Source: G963664115 sp965263045
GTDB taxonomy: Bacteria; Acidobacteriota; Terriglobia; 20CM-2-55-15
Assembly: GCA_965263045.1 (NCBI GenBank)
Contig: CBDHGK010000041.1
Coordinates: forward strand, 930,001-994,000
Length of the DNA: 64,000 nucleotides
Direction: 5' to 3'
In this document: positions 1 through 7,799 of the stretch, in pieces
How positions within the stretch are numbered: the first letter of the stretch is position 1
How the letters are laid out: every line of letters starts with the position of its first letter
Position numbers and translations under genes: made by a program
Notes under the pieces: model-generated
Seen by the model: only the letters and a program-made list of their open reading frames with translations
Databases searched by the model: none
Told to the model about the DNA's origin: nothing

Positions 1-287
1 TTGACAGTGTCGGTCGAAACGACGCGGTCATTCCTCCCAACGTGCGCTGGGCAGCCAACCTGTACCAGGACAGCGGGTGGCTGATCCGGGGCGAGGCCCC
101 GATTCGGGCTGCCGATCCGGAATGCACCGAGATACTGGACAACTTTCGCTTCCAGTACGACAACTCGGACATCGATCTGTCTCATCTGCCATGGTACAAG
201 ACCATCGGCCGCGTGGCGCACGCCAGGATGGACCGGGACTCGGCCGTCTGGCAGAAAGTGGAAGAGTTAATCCTCAGCGTTCTATAG
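1..287 (+). CDS. C-terminal fragment of an unrecognised protein, possibly a hydrolase
   Basis: An open frame enters from the left edge (first whole codon at base 3) and stops at 285-287, giving about 94 residues. The start lies outside the window. The end of the protein reads like the C-terminus of an alpha/beta-hydrolase: an aromatic, acidic stretch followed by a His-Ala-Arg-Met segment and a final amphipathic helix ending in VEELILSVL. The histidine near the end could be a catalytic one, but neither the nucleophile nor the oxyanion region is visible, so the family is a guess. Nothing upstream is available to define an operon. Confidence 0.5.
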   Translation, partial: DSVGRNDAVIPPNVRWAANLYQDSGWLIRGEAPIRAADPECTEILDNFRFQYDNSDIDLSHLPWYKTIGRVAHARMDRDSAVWQKVEELILSVL

Positions 288-326
288 CCTCCTCAATTGA
301 CCTTTCGGAAAGTCGTCGACAAGATG

Positions 327-1130
327 CTACCTGGCGCAGCGGAAGCCGATGTTATGGTGGCCGGAGTCGAACTCACGCGACAGATTCCGGCCGCGCTCGG
401 TCGACCGGATCTGGGGCGCCGGGGTGTCCTGGCCGCCGCCGCGGGTTCCCCGCACCGGACCCGGTTCGAGGCTCTCGCGACCGTCCGAGGCGTCATAGGG
501 GTAAGGCGCGTAGGCGCTGCTGACCCACTCCCAGACGTTGCCGGCCATGTCGAGGACGCCGTATGGGCTGGCGCCGTCCGGAAAGCGCCCCACCTGGGCG
601 GTCTCCCTCCAGCCTCCGTCGAACTGCGCTCGCGTCCGGTCGGGAGCCTGATTGCCCCAGGGATACATGCGGCCGTCCCTGCCGCGTGCGGCCTTCTCCC
701 ATTCCGCCTCCGTGGGAAGGCGCTTGTTGGCCCAGGCGCAGTAGTCTCGGGCCCCGGCCCATGAAACCTCCAGGACCGGATGGTCTTCGAAACCCGTCTC
801 CACAATCCACGAGTTGCCGCTCCGATCGATGCGCGCATCGGAGTCGTCGTCCTGGTAATAGGTTTCCCGCCCGGGACCGACCGGTCCCACGGCTTCCAGA
901 AATCTGGCGAACTGGGCCTTCGTTACCGGAGTCCGGTCGATCTCGAAAGTGGCCAGCTCGACCGTATGTGCGGGTCGTTCTTCGGCCGGACCGGTGTTCG
1001 TCCCCATGATGAAAGGCCCGGCTGCAATTGTGACCATCTCATTTGTCGACTGGCTCTGGGCTTCGCCCAAGCAACCTGCGATGAGAACGATTGAAGATAT
1101 CGCTCCAAGCGTATTGAGACTTCTGAACAT
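327..1130 (-). CDS. Lipoprotein with formylglycine-generating-enzyme (SUMF1-type) fold, lacking the catalytic cysteines
   Basis: About 267 residues from the ATG at 1130; an upstream in-frame start at 1178 would add 16 residues before the signal peptide and is less likely. The N-terminus is a lipoprotein signal with lipobox IAGC. The mature part is a full FGE-sulfatase domain: FIMGTN near the start, PVTKAQFARF, RLPTEAEWEKAARG, YPWGN and DMAGNVWEWVSS, ending GFRCAR. In true formylglycine-generating enzymes the region before the end (RGGSW...) carries the paired active-site cysteines; here it reads RGGGQDTPAPQIRSTERGR with none. It is therefore probably a non-oxidase member acting as a periplasmic or membrane-anchored binding protein, as are many bacterial relatives. 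It lies downstream of the AraC gene on the same strand. Confidence 0.85.
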   Translation of the reverse strand: MFRSLNTLGAISSIVLIAGCLGEAQSQSTNEMVTIAAGPFIMGTNTGPAEERPAHTVELATFEIDRTPVTKAQFARFLEAVGPVGPGRETYYQDDDSDARIDRSGNSWIVETGFEDHPVLEVSWAGARDYCAWANKRLPTEAEWEKAARGRDGRMYPWGNQAPDRTRAQFDGGWRETAQVGRFPDGASPYGVLDMAGNVWEWVSSAYAPYPYDASDGRESLEPGPVRGTRGGGQDTPAPQIRSTERGRNLSREFDSGHHNIGFRCAR

Positions 1131-1444
1131 TGGAAACCCCTTGATTGGCTGGACTGGTTGGTGCGACCACATGGCCAAGATTCAATGAGACTACAGGCAG
1201 GATTCGAGGTCAATCGAAACGGCCCGGGTCAGTTACTTTCCACTATCGGAGTTGTCACGACTTCCCGGCCTCTACGGCACCGGCGCGCGCTCAAGCACTT
1301 CTTGGTGACAGTTCAGGACGATGTTGATTTGGGGGGGCGTGAAGCATCATTGGATCGTCGATCTGATCGACCCTCGCGACGCTGCCGCCGTCTCGCACGA
1401 GAAGGACTGCTGAAGAATGACCGCGGCCCGCTCGTAGCTGTCAG
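1131..1444. other. Intergenic stretch between the FGE-fold lipoprotein and the AraC regulator
   Basis: About 310 bases with no ORF that has protein-like composition. Both flanking genes are on the minus strand, so the part near 1131-1200 should hold the promoter and leader of the lipoprotein gene. I see no strong terminator or repeat here. Confidence 0.4.
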
Positions 1445-2386
1445 CTAAGCGGAGGCGATTGCACCGCCTTCCCAACCTTGGCTGTAGGCGTGCGGTGCAA
1501 GGCCCGTGTGCTTTTTGAAGGCTCGGGAAAAGTGACTCCGACTAGAAAAACCCACCCGGTCTGCCACTTCATCGACAGAAATATTCGCTTGCCGCAGCAA
1601 CTGCGCCGCGCGTTGCATGCGTACATGGTGAACGAGCGTCATCGGTGGACGGCTGAACGCAGCGGCGAAGTTCTCGGCGAATGCGGACCGACTCATGGCC
1701 GCCACCTCGGCCAATGACTCCACTGTGTGATGCGCTCCAGGCTGCTCGAGGATTCGATCGATCGCGCGGGCCAGTCGTTCGTTCTCCAGGGCCGCCAGCC
1801 AGGGCAAGGGACACTGGTCGTCTTCACACAACTTCCGCAACAGGTGCACCATGCACTGGCTCATCAGAGCGGCTGTCATGGCTTCGCTGCCGGGGCTGGG
1901 TTGCGACTGCTCCGTGAAAATATCCTGGAACGCCGTGCCGACCTGAGGTACGTCGGACAGGTCTACGACCATCATTTCCTTCATATGGTCGAATAATCCC
2001 AAAGAGTCACCGAACTGCACCCTTACCAGGCCACAGGCAACGACCAGGTTGGTCTCGCTGTCCAACGAACCCGCAAGGAGCAGAGGATTCCAAACGCCTT
2101 TCGGTGGGGGTCCCTCGACCCGGACTTCGTGTTCGATATTGCCCGGCGATTCCAGGTCGTGTCTGGTTCCTGGTGGAACGATGACCAGAAAATATGGTCG
2201 CAGCTCAGAACGCTGGCCCGCCGCGTCCCGTAACATGCCCCGACCCTCGAGAACGAAGTGCAGCATCACACCGCTTGGACCCGGCAGGCCCAAACGCCAA
2301 CCCGAACTGATGGTGCAACGCGCGAAAGGTTCGGCGTGGACGTTTAAGTTTGAAAGCAGCTTATCCAGCAGCTTTCCAGTAGCCAT
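1445..2386 (-). CDS. AraC-family transcriptional regulator with cupin-type N-terminal domain
   Basis: 313 residues. Residues 1 to about 190 form the AraC-binding/cupin_6-type sensor (VMLHFVLEGRG, FLVIVPPGTRHDL), followed by a linker with a helix containing AALMSQCMVHLLRKLCEDD. Residues about 205-305 are the double helix-turn-helix: LARAIDRILEQPG...TVESLAEVAAMSRSAFAENF and then ISVDEVADRVGFSSRSHFSRAFKKHTGLAPHAY, the classic AraC signature. It is transcribed away from the BON-domain region and towards the FGE-fold lipoprotein. The ligand is unknown. Confidence 0.9.
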   Translation of the reverse strand: MATGKLLDKLLSNLNVHAEPFARCTISSGWRLGLPGPSGVMLHFVLEGRGMLRDAAGQRSELRPYFLVIVPPGTRHDLESPGNIEHEVRVEGPPPKGVWNPLLLAGSLDSETNLVVACGLVRVQFGDSLGLFDHMKEMMVVDLSDVPQVGTAFQDIFTEQSQPSPGSEAMTAALMSQCMVHLLRKLCEDDQCPLPWLAALENERLARAIDRILEQPGAHHTVESLAEVAAMSRSAFAENFAAAFSRPPMTLVHHVRMQRAAQLLRQANISVDEVADRVGFSSRSHFSRAFKKHTGLAPHAYSQGWEGGAIASA

Positions 2387-2584
2387 GACTGGATTCTATT
2401 CCCCCAAAATTTCGGTAGCAAGGTCCAGGTTGGACAATTTGACACGGCGTCCGGACGCCACGGCACGCGTGCGGACGATCTGGCACACCTGCCGGAGCAC
2501 TTCGTACAGGACCTTGTGAAAAAGTAACAGTTGCAGGATTGAAACGGTTGATGCACCAGCGTCGCCGCAACAGGAGGAACACCG

Positions 2585-2758
2585 ATGATATTCCCACAAG
2601 CACTTTCAATCGTCGTAAAGACGCTTCTGGGTACTACGCCCGCCGGTGCGTTCGGCCGACAGCAACGTGCCAATCGAAGCCTTCCAGAACGGTACGAACT
2701 GGTGTGGTTCGATAAGCGCGCGGCTCACCGGACAGCCCCGACGAAAGAAAAGGAATGA
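2585..2758 (+). CDS. Small ORF with a strong ribosome binding site, unknown
   Basis: A 57-codon ORF, ATG at 2585 and TGA at 2756-2758, preceded by CAGGAGGAACACCG, one of the best Shine-Dalgarno sequences in the region with ideal spacing. The predicted peptide is basic and has a short hydrophobic N-terminus (MIFPQALSIVVKTLLG). I do not recognise it. It sits between the divergent AraC gene and the BON-domain gene and could be the first gene of that operon or a leader peptide. Confidence 0.4.
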   Translation: MIFPQALSIVVKTLLGTTPAGAFGRQQRANRSLPERYELVWFDKRAAHRTAPTKEKE

Positions 2759-2842
2759 TTAAAGGCACTGAGTATCGTCGATGAATCCGCCCCAACCGCC
2801 CCCGTGGGAGCGACCCACGATCGGCAAACAGAGGAGATAGAA

Positions 2843-3323
2843 ATGATTACGAATTTGATACTTTCACTGATTCTAGCAGGCTCGCCGGCACCGACAAATG
2901 AAGCCCGGGAATCGGAAACCGTAGCATTCGCACAGTCCGCAAGAACCACAGATGCGACGGTTCAGGAGGAGGTGGAGAGACGACTGACTGAGCAGGGTTT
3001 GATCGAAGACAATGCTATTGACGTGTCGGTTGACGATCTCATCGTCTTCCTCGATGGCTCAGTTCAGAATCTGCTTCAGAAGCGTCAGGCTACCGAGGCC
3101 GCGATGAAAGCCGATGGCGCCTCGCACGTGATGAATCACCTGGGAGTTTCTCGCGGAAACGGGACCGACCAGCAAATCGCCGACCAAGTCGGACGCAAGA
3201 TACGGACGCACCCCTTTTACGACATTTACGATTGGATCGCTGGCGACGTGAACGACGGGGTCGTCACGTTAACCGGATGGGTCCGTGAGCCGTGGAGGAA
3301 GAGACAGTACGAGGCCCGTCTAG
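2843..3323 (+). pseudogene. BON-domain protein, 5' part, interrupted by IS1380 copy 1
   Basis: The start is ATG 2843, preceded by AGAGGAGATAGAA; an upstream in-frame start at 2804 has no RBS. The protein begins with a short signal-like segment (LILSLILAG) and then shows BON (OsmY/nodulation) domain features: VQEEVERRLTEQGLI...VDDLIVFLDGSVQNLLQKRQATEAAMKADGASHVMNHL, and a second unit beginning DQQIADQVGRKIRTHPFYDIYDWI..DGVVTLTGWVREPWRKRQYEARL. Translation then runs into the insertion sequence and stops after DPEQA at 3340. Removing the insertion and one copy of CTAG joins YEARL to EEIDGVIAIDN at 5178 in frame. The split gene is a periplasmic, probably membrane-associated protein of stress or envelope type. 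Confidence 0.8.
3320..3323. repeat. Target-site duplication, left copy, of IS1380 copy 1
   Basis: CTAG immediately precedes the insertion and recurs at 5178-5181 after it. Counting the next base, the duplication can be read as CTAGA (5 bp). Confidence 0.75.
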
Positions 3324-5177
3324 ACCCTGAACAAGCGTGATTGATGAGGAATTGAAAGTGGAATAACCGCCGAAGTACCCGAAATGCCCCCTCTCCGTGC
3401 GAAAAAAACCTTGGACAGATTCTTTGGAGAAGGAGGCATTTCAGATGAACGATTATACGCGCAAGAACATGAGGAACCGCAAGCGGCGAATTGAGCGTCG
3501 GCTTGGGGATCGGAATTGGAAAGATCAGGCGAAGCCGATGCTGTCGGCGCGCAACATCCGGTACGAGATGGGAGACCGGATGAGGGGTCTGTCGGTGGGC
3601 GGCATCGGAATGATGCATCAGGTGGCGCGGCGGACCGGACTGATCGAAGCCATCGACAAGGACGTGCATGTGCTGAAGCGGCATCTGCCCTACCAGGAAT
3701 CGGATCACGTGTTGAACATCGCCTACAACGCGTTGAGTGGGGGCACGTGTATGGAAGATATCGAACTGCGGCGCAATGACGAAGTGTATCTGGACGCGTT
3801 GGGAGCACAGCGGATTCCGGATCCGACCACGGCGGGAGACTTCTGCCGGCGATTTGAGGAAGACGACGTGGAGTCGCTGATGGACACGTTCAATAAAGTG
3901 CGGCTGAAAGTCTGGCGCCAGCAGCCCGATGCGTTTTTCGAGGAAGCGGTTCTGGAGGCGGACGGGACATTGGCCCCAACCACCGGAGAATGCAAAGACG
4001 GGATGGACGTGGCCTACGACGGGACATGGGGTTATCACCCACTGTTGATTTCGCTGGCGAACACGGCCGAACCGTTATACCTGGTGAACCGGAGCGGCAA
4101 CCGGCCCTCGCATGAGGGAGCGGCCAAACGGTTCGATCAGGCAATCGCGTTGTGCCAGCGTGCGGGGTTCGATCAGATCCTGCTGCGCGGGGACACCGAC
4201 TTCAGCCAGACCCGGTATTTGGATGGATGGGACGACCAGGGCGTGGGCTTCATCTTCGGCATCGACGCGATGAAAAACCTGGTGGCCCGGGCCGACCAAT
4301 TGGAGCCGGACTGCTGGGCGCGCCTGGAACGTCCCGCCAAGTACGAGGTAGCCAGCCAACCCCGCCAGCGTCCCGACAAGGTCAAGGAACGGATCGTTCG
4401 GGAGCGTGACTTTGAGAATATCCGCTTGCGGGGCGAGGATGTGGCCGAGTTTGCGTATCGGCCCGGAGCCTGCGATCGGGACTACCGCGTCGTTGTGGTG
4501 CGAAAGAATCTGTCGGTGGCCAAAGGGGAGCAGGTGTTGTTCGACGACATCCGGTACTTCTTCTACATTACCAACCGTGCGGATCCTGCGGACCAGATCG
4601 TGATGCGTGCGAATCAACGGTGCAATCAAGAGAATCTTATTGAGCAGCTCAAGAACGGCGTACACGCCTTGGGGATGCCGGTCGGGGATCAGACCAGCAA
4701 CTGGGCCTACATGGTGATGGCCTCACTGGCCTGGACACTGAAGGCGTGGTTTGCGTTATTGCTGCCCGAAACCGGACGTTGGGGCCAGAAGTATCAGGCC
4801 GAGAAGCAGACCGTGCTACGCATGGAGTTCAAAACGTTCCTGAACGCCTTCATGCTCGTGCCTTGCCAGCTCGTGCGTACTGGTCGGCGCATCGTCTTCC
4901 GGCTGATGGCCTGGAACCCGTGGTTGCCAGTCTTGTTTCGTGCCGTGGATGTGTTGCGTCAACCTCTGCGATGCTGACCCGATCATGGATCTGAGCCCGG
5001 GCGGTCGAGGTCCCGGTTTCTTTCAACCCTTCAAACAGACACGGCGAGGCGGCAACTGAAACAGATACAACACGAACCGCATACCTGGAAAAAGCGATCT
5101 GGGAACGGGAGCTTATGCCTCCAATTTTACGGCCGTGAACCGGCCGTTTGTCCACTGGTTATGCGCTTGTTTTGGGT
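3324..5177 (+). mobile_element. IS1380-family insertion sequence, copy 1 (1854 bp)
   Basis: Ends are the imperfect terminal inverted repeats ACCCTGAACAAGCG (left) and CGCTTGTTTTGGGT (right; reverse complement ACCCAAAACAAGCG). The element contains one transposase gene and a non-coding tail of about 200 bases. It is the same as the copy at 7783-9636 apart from the terminal base at each end, at offset 4459. It interrupts the BON-domain gene at CTAG. Near-identity of two copies indicates recent activity. Confidence 0.9.
3445..4977 (+). CDS. IS1380-family transposase, copy 1
   Basis: 510 residues from ATG 3445, chosen because AAGGAGG lies 8 bases upstream; a GTG at 3397 would add 16 residues. The sequence is that of an IS1380-type DDE transposase: a basic N-terminus, the RYEMGDRMRGLSVGGIGMM region, DPTTAGDFCRRF, the first acidic region EADGTLAPTTG..DVAYDGTWGYHPLL, the second LLRGDTDFSQTRYLDGW, and the C-terminal RANQRCNQENLIEQLKNGVHALGMP that carries the glutamate. 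No frameshift or stop is seen, so it should be active. Confidence 0.92.
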   Translation: MNDYTRKNMRNRKRRIERRLGDRNWKDQAKPMLSARNIRYEMGDRMRGLSVGGIGMMHQVARRTGLIEAIDKDVHVLKRHLPYQESDHVLNIAYNALSGGTCMEDIELRRNDEVYLDALGAQRIPDPTTAGDFCRRFEEDDVESLMDTFNKVRLKVWRQQPDAFFEEAVLEADGTLAPTTGECKDGMDVAYDGTWGYHPLLISLANTAEPLYLVNRSGNRPSHEGAAKRFDQAIALCQRAGFDQILLRGDTDFSQTRYLDGWDDQGVGFIFGIDAMKNLVARADQLEPDCWARLERPAKYEVASQPRQRPDKVKERIVRERDFENIRLRGEDVAEFAYRPGACDRDYRVVVVRKNLSVAKGEQVLFDDIRYFFYITNRADPADQIVMRANQRCNQENLIEQLKNGVHALGMPVGDQTSNWAYMVMASLAWTLKAWFALLLPETGRWGQKYQAEKQTVLRMEFKTFLNAFMLVPCQLVRTGRRIVFRLMAWNPWLPVLFRAVDVLRQPLRC

Positions 5178-5465
5178 CTAGAAGAGATCGACGGTGTCAT
5201 CGCCATAGACAACGGAGTCGGCGTCTTGCCACTCGCGTCATATGACGACGAGCTCAGAATCGCCGCGACACGACGAATCTACAGCAATCCCCAGTTTGTC
5301 CGATACGCGTCCCGGTCCCATCCACCGATCCACATCGTCGTGAAGAACGGCAGAATCAGCCTCGAAGGCGTCGTGGCCACCAGGCTCGAACGGCGGCTCG
5401 CTGAAGCTACTCTCGTTGGCCTCAACGCCCTGGAGATTGTGAACAACCTGAAAACCGATGCCTGA
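5178..5465 (+). pseudogene. BON-domain protein, 3' part, separated by IS1380 copy 1
   Basis: Begins at the right-hand CTAG duplication. In the frame of the upstream part it reads LEEIDGVIAIDNGVGVLPLAS, then YDDELRIAATRRIYSNPQFVRY...PPIHIVVKNGRISLEGVVATRLERRLAEATLVGLNALEIVNNLKTDA, a canonical BON domain. It has no start codon with an RBS of its own close to the junction, so the piece is probably not translated. The DM13 gene follows 114 bases later. Confidence 0.75.
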
Positions 5466-5579
5466 CACCAACAAGTGCGACCTGGGGCAGGAGTTGTCCT
5501 GCCCTGTCTGAAGTTGGACTTGGAATCGTGGTCCGGAAAGAGAGCCGCCAATGCAAGCGGCGAACGAAAGGAGACAGTC

Positions 5580-6071
5580 ATGTACCGAAAACTCATTTTC
5601 ACTACGCTGGCCGTGGTCGTCCTTGGAACGGGTTGGTATCTGTTCCGACCGGAAGCTCTATTCGTAGATCGGCAGGTGGACGAATTGTTTCCCGCCGTAG
5701 TCGGAGCTCAGGAAGAGCCCGAAGCCTTGCTTTCAGGACACTTCCACGATGTTGCACATGAGGGAACGGGGCTTGCGACCGTGTACCAGCTGCCCGACGG
5801 CAGCAGGACGCTGAGGCTGACCCAGTTTCGCACCTCCAACGGCCCGGATCTGCGCGTGTACCTCGTGGCTGCCGCTGATGCCCCCGACAGCGCGACCGTT
5901 ACTGATGTGGATGTCGTGGATCTGGGAGCGCTCAAGGTGAACACGGGGAACCAGAACTACGACCTCGCTGAAGGCATCGATCTCGGCAAGTACCAATCGG
6001 TGAGCATCTGGTGCAAGCGCTTCAGTGTCAACTTCGCGACCGCGCCGCTGACTGCGGAGCCCACCCTCTAA
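5580..6071 (+). CDS. DM13-domain secreted or membrane-anchored protein
   Basis: 163 residues from ATG 5580, preceded by AAAGGAGACAGTC; the frame is open further upstream but without an RBS. The N-terminus has a hydrophobic anchor (LIFTTLAVVVLGTGWYLF). Residues about 45-160 match the DM13 electron-transfer-type domain: LLSGHFHDVAHEGTGLATVYQLPDGSRTLRLTQF.TSNGPDLRVYLVAA, VVDLGALKVNTGNQNYDLAEGIDLGKYQSVSIWCKRFSVNFATAPL, with the conserved late cysteine. Such proteins are found with redox enzymes, and here it directly precedes msrP with a good RBS between them, so a shared operon is likely. Its stop codon lies in a small tandem repeat. Confidence 0.85.
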   Translation: MYRKLIFTTLAVVVLGTGWYLFRPEALFVDRQVDELFPAVVGAQEEPEALLSGHFHDVAHEGTGLATVYQLPDGSRTLRLTQFRTSNGPDLRVYLVAAADAPDSATVTDVDVVDLGALKVNTGNQNYDLAEGIDLGKYQSVSIWCKRFSVNFATAPLTAEPTL

Positions 6072-6111
6072 GTGCGGAGCCCGCCCTCTAAGTGCGGAGC
6101 CCGCCTTCTAA
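6052..6111 (+). repeat. 20-bp tandem repeat, three copies, each ending in a stop codon
   Basis: The end of the DM13 gene and the spacer to msrP consist of three near-identical units of the type GTGCGGAGCCCGCCCTCTAA (6052-6071, 6072-6091, 6092-6111). The first unit encodes the last residues and the stop of DM13; the last runs into the msrP Shine-Dalgarno AAGGAGGAAGC. Confidence 0.85.
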
Positions 6112-6120
6112 GGAGGAAGC

Positions 6121-7086
6121 ATGCTTATCAGAAAGGCCAACAATGACGTCAAGTCGTCGGAAATAACCGACCAACAACTGTATTGGAGCCGTCGCCAGTT
6201 CCTGCGAGCTGCGGGATGGGCGACGATTGCTTCGGCTGGTGGAGCTTTGCTGCCGGCCGGATGCGCCGGACCAGGCCCCGACACCGCCTCGTCCCCACGG
6301 GGATCGAGCTTCGAAACGACCGAAGAATCCACGCCCTACGAGGACGTAACCACGTACAACAACTTCTACGAGTTTGGCACCGACAAGGGCGATCCCGCCC
6401 GACACGCCCACACACTTCAACCGAATCCCTGGATGGTCGAGGTTGACGGCCTCGTACGAAATCCCGTGACGTGGGACCTGGATGACCTCCTGAAGGGGTT
6501 TACGCTCGAGGACCGAATCTACCGGATGCGCTGCGTCGAAGGCTGGTCGATGGTCATTCCCTGGCACGGCTTTCCCATGGCGGACCTCATCAGAAAACTG
6601 AACCCCTTACCCAGCGCACGGTATGTCCGTATGGAAACTCTTCTTGATCCGGAACAGATGCCGGGTCAGCACCCGGGAGTCTTCGGCAGAGTCCTGGACT
6701 GGCCATATGTCGAAGGACTTCGGATGGACGAGGCGACGAATCCACTGACGCTGATGGCAGTCGGTGTTTATGGCCGGGAAGGCCCGAATCAGAACGGAGC
6801 GCCTCTTCGCCTGGTCGTACCGTGGAAATACGGTTTCAAAGGGATCAAGTCGATTGTCAAGATCAGCTTCGTGGCGGACCAACCCCTGAACACGTGGCAG
6901 CGGCAGGCCCCCACCGAATACGGCTTCTTTGCCAATGTAAATCCGAACGTCGATCATCCCCGTTGGAGTCAAGCCCGCGAGCGACGGATCGGCGAACTGT
7001 TTCGGCGGGAAACGTTGATGTTCAACGGCTACACCGAACAGGTCGCACACCTGTATCAGGGAATGGATCTTCGAAGGTCTTACTGA
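6121..7086 (+). CDS. msrP: Protein-methionine-sulfoxide reductase catalytic subunit MsrP (YedY)
   Basis: 321 residues. It is the molybdopterin enzyme that reduces oxidised methionines in periplasmic proteins, receiving electrons from MsrQ. A Tat-type signal (RRQFLRAAG...) is followed at residues about 35-48 by a small-residue stretch ending in LLPAGCAG. The sulfite-oxidase-type molybdopterin domain is clear: PWMVEVDGLVRNP, RMRCVEGWSMVIPWHGFP (its Cys is the Mo ligand), MAVGVYGREGPNQNGAPLRLVVPWKYGFKGIKSIVKI, then the C-terminal PTEYGFFANVNPNVDHPRWSQA typical of MsrP. Strong RBS AAGGAGGAAGC. The msrQ gene follows after 11 bases. Confidence 0.95.
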   Translation: MLIRKANNDVKSSEITDQQLYWSRRQFLRAAGWATIASAGGALLPAGCAGPGPDTASSPRGSSFETTEESTPYEDVTTYNNFYEFGTDKGDPARHAHTLQPNPWMVEVDGLVRNPVTWDLDDLLKGFTLEDRIYRMRCVEGWSMVIPWHGFPMADLIRKLNPLPSARYVRMETLLDPEQMPGQHPGVFGRVLDWPYVEGLRMDEATNPLTLMAVGVYGREGPNQNGAPLRLVVPWKYGFKGIKSIVKISFVADQPLNTWQRQAPTEYGFFANVNPNVDHPRWSQARERRIGELFRRETLMFNGYTEQVAHLYQGMDLRRSY

Positions 7087-7097
7087 GGGCTCGAACC

Positions 7098-7799
7098 ATG
7101 AACAAGAACCGACTTCTCGAGCGCGGTTCCAAGTCAGCCGTCTTCCTCTTGTGTCTTTTTCCCCTGGCCCTCCTGGTCTGGAACGCTTTTTCAGGAAACC
7201 TCAGCGCCAATCCGATCGACGACATAACGGACACTACTGGCCGATGGACCTTGCGCTTCCTGCTGATTTCACTGGCGGTGCGCCCGGTGCGTCAGATCAC
7301 GGGAATCGGCAAGATCATGCAATTTCGCAGGATGCTCGGACTCTTCGCGTTCTTCTACTCCGTGTTCCACGTCAGTGTGTACGTTGTCCTGGATTACTTC
7401 TTTGATTTTGCCGCAATGCTGGAGGACATTCCCGAGAGGCCATTTATTGCGGCAGGGTTTACGGCCTTCGTCGCGATGATTCCGCTGACCATCACTTCGA
7501 CGAAGAAATGGATTGGCCGGCTCGGTGGAAAACGGTGGCAGTTGCTTCACCGTCTGGTCTATCTGAGTGCCATTGGCGGAGTCTTCCACTACCTGTGGAT
7601 CGAGAAGGTGGTCGGAGCAGGTTCGTTCACGCATGCCGCTGCGCTTGCACTCCTCCTCGGGTACCGCGTGGCCGTTTACTTCAGACCCGACTTCGTTCGC
7701 CGCGCGAACTCGCAAGTAAGGCTGCGAGACGCTGCTGATCCTTCGACGTCTGGACGGCCTCGTTCCGAGAATGCTAGCCTAGTCCCTGAACAAGCGTGA
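7098..7799 (+). CDS. msrQ: MsrQ (YedZ) heme-binding membrane subunit, last residues replaced by IS1380 copy 2
   Basis: 233 residues from ATG 7098. A ferric-reductase-like transmembrane domain of about five to six helices: FLLCLFPLALLVWNAFSG, WTLRFLLISLAVRPVRQITG, MLGLFAFFYSVFHVSVYVVLDY, RPFIAAGFTAFVAMIPLTITS, WQLLHRLVYLSAIGGVFHYLW; histidines in the third and fifth helices are the expected heme ligands. It passes quinol electrons to MsrP. The insertion entered at the very end of the gene: the present C-terminus VPEQA comes from the IS. Without it the frame would continue as VRKHR and stop at 9655-9657, so the functional domain is intact. Confidence 0.92.
   Translation: MNKNRLLERGSKSAVFLLCLFPLALLVWNAFSGNLSANPIDDITDTTGRWTLRFLLISLAVRPVRQITGIGKIMQFRRMLGLFAFFYSVFHVSVYVVLDYFFDFAAMLEDIPERPFIAAGFTAFVAMIPLTITSTKKWIGRLGGKRWQLLHRLVYLSAIGGVFHYLWIEKVVGAGSFTHAAALALLLGYRVAVYFRPDFVRRANSQVRLRDAADPSTSGRPRSENASLVPEQA
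7779..7782. repeat. Target-site duplication, left copy, of IS1380 copy 2
   Basis: CTAG precedes the element and recurs at 9637-9640; with the adjacent base the duplication is CTAGT on both sides. Both copies of this IS chose CTAG. Confidence 0.75.
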
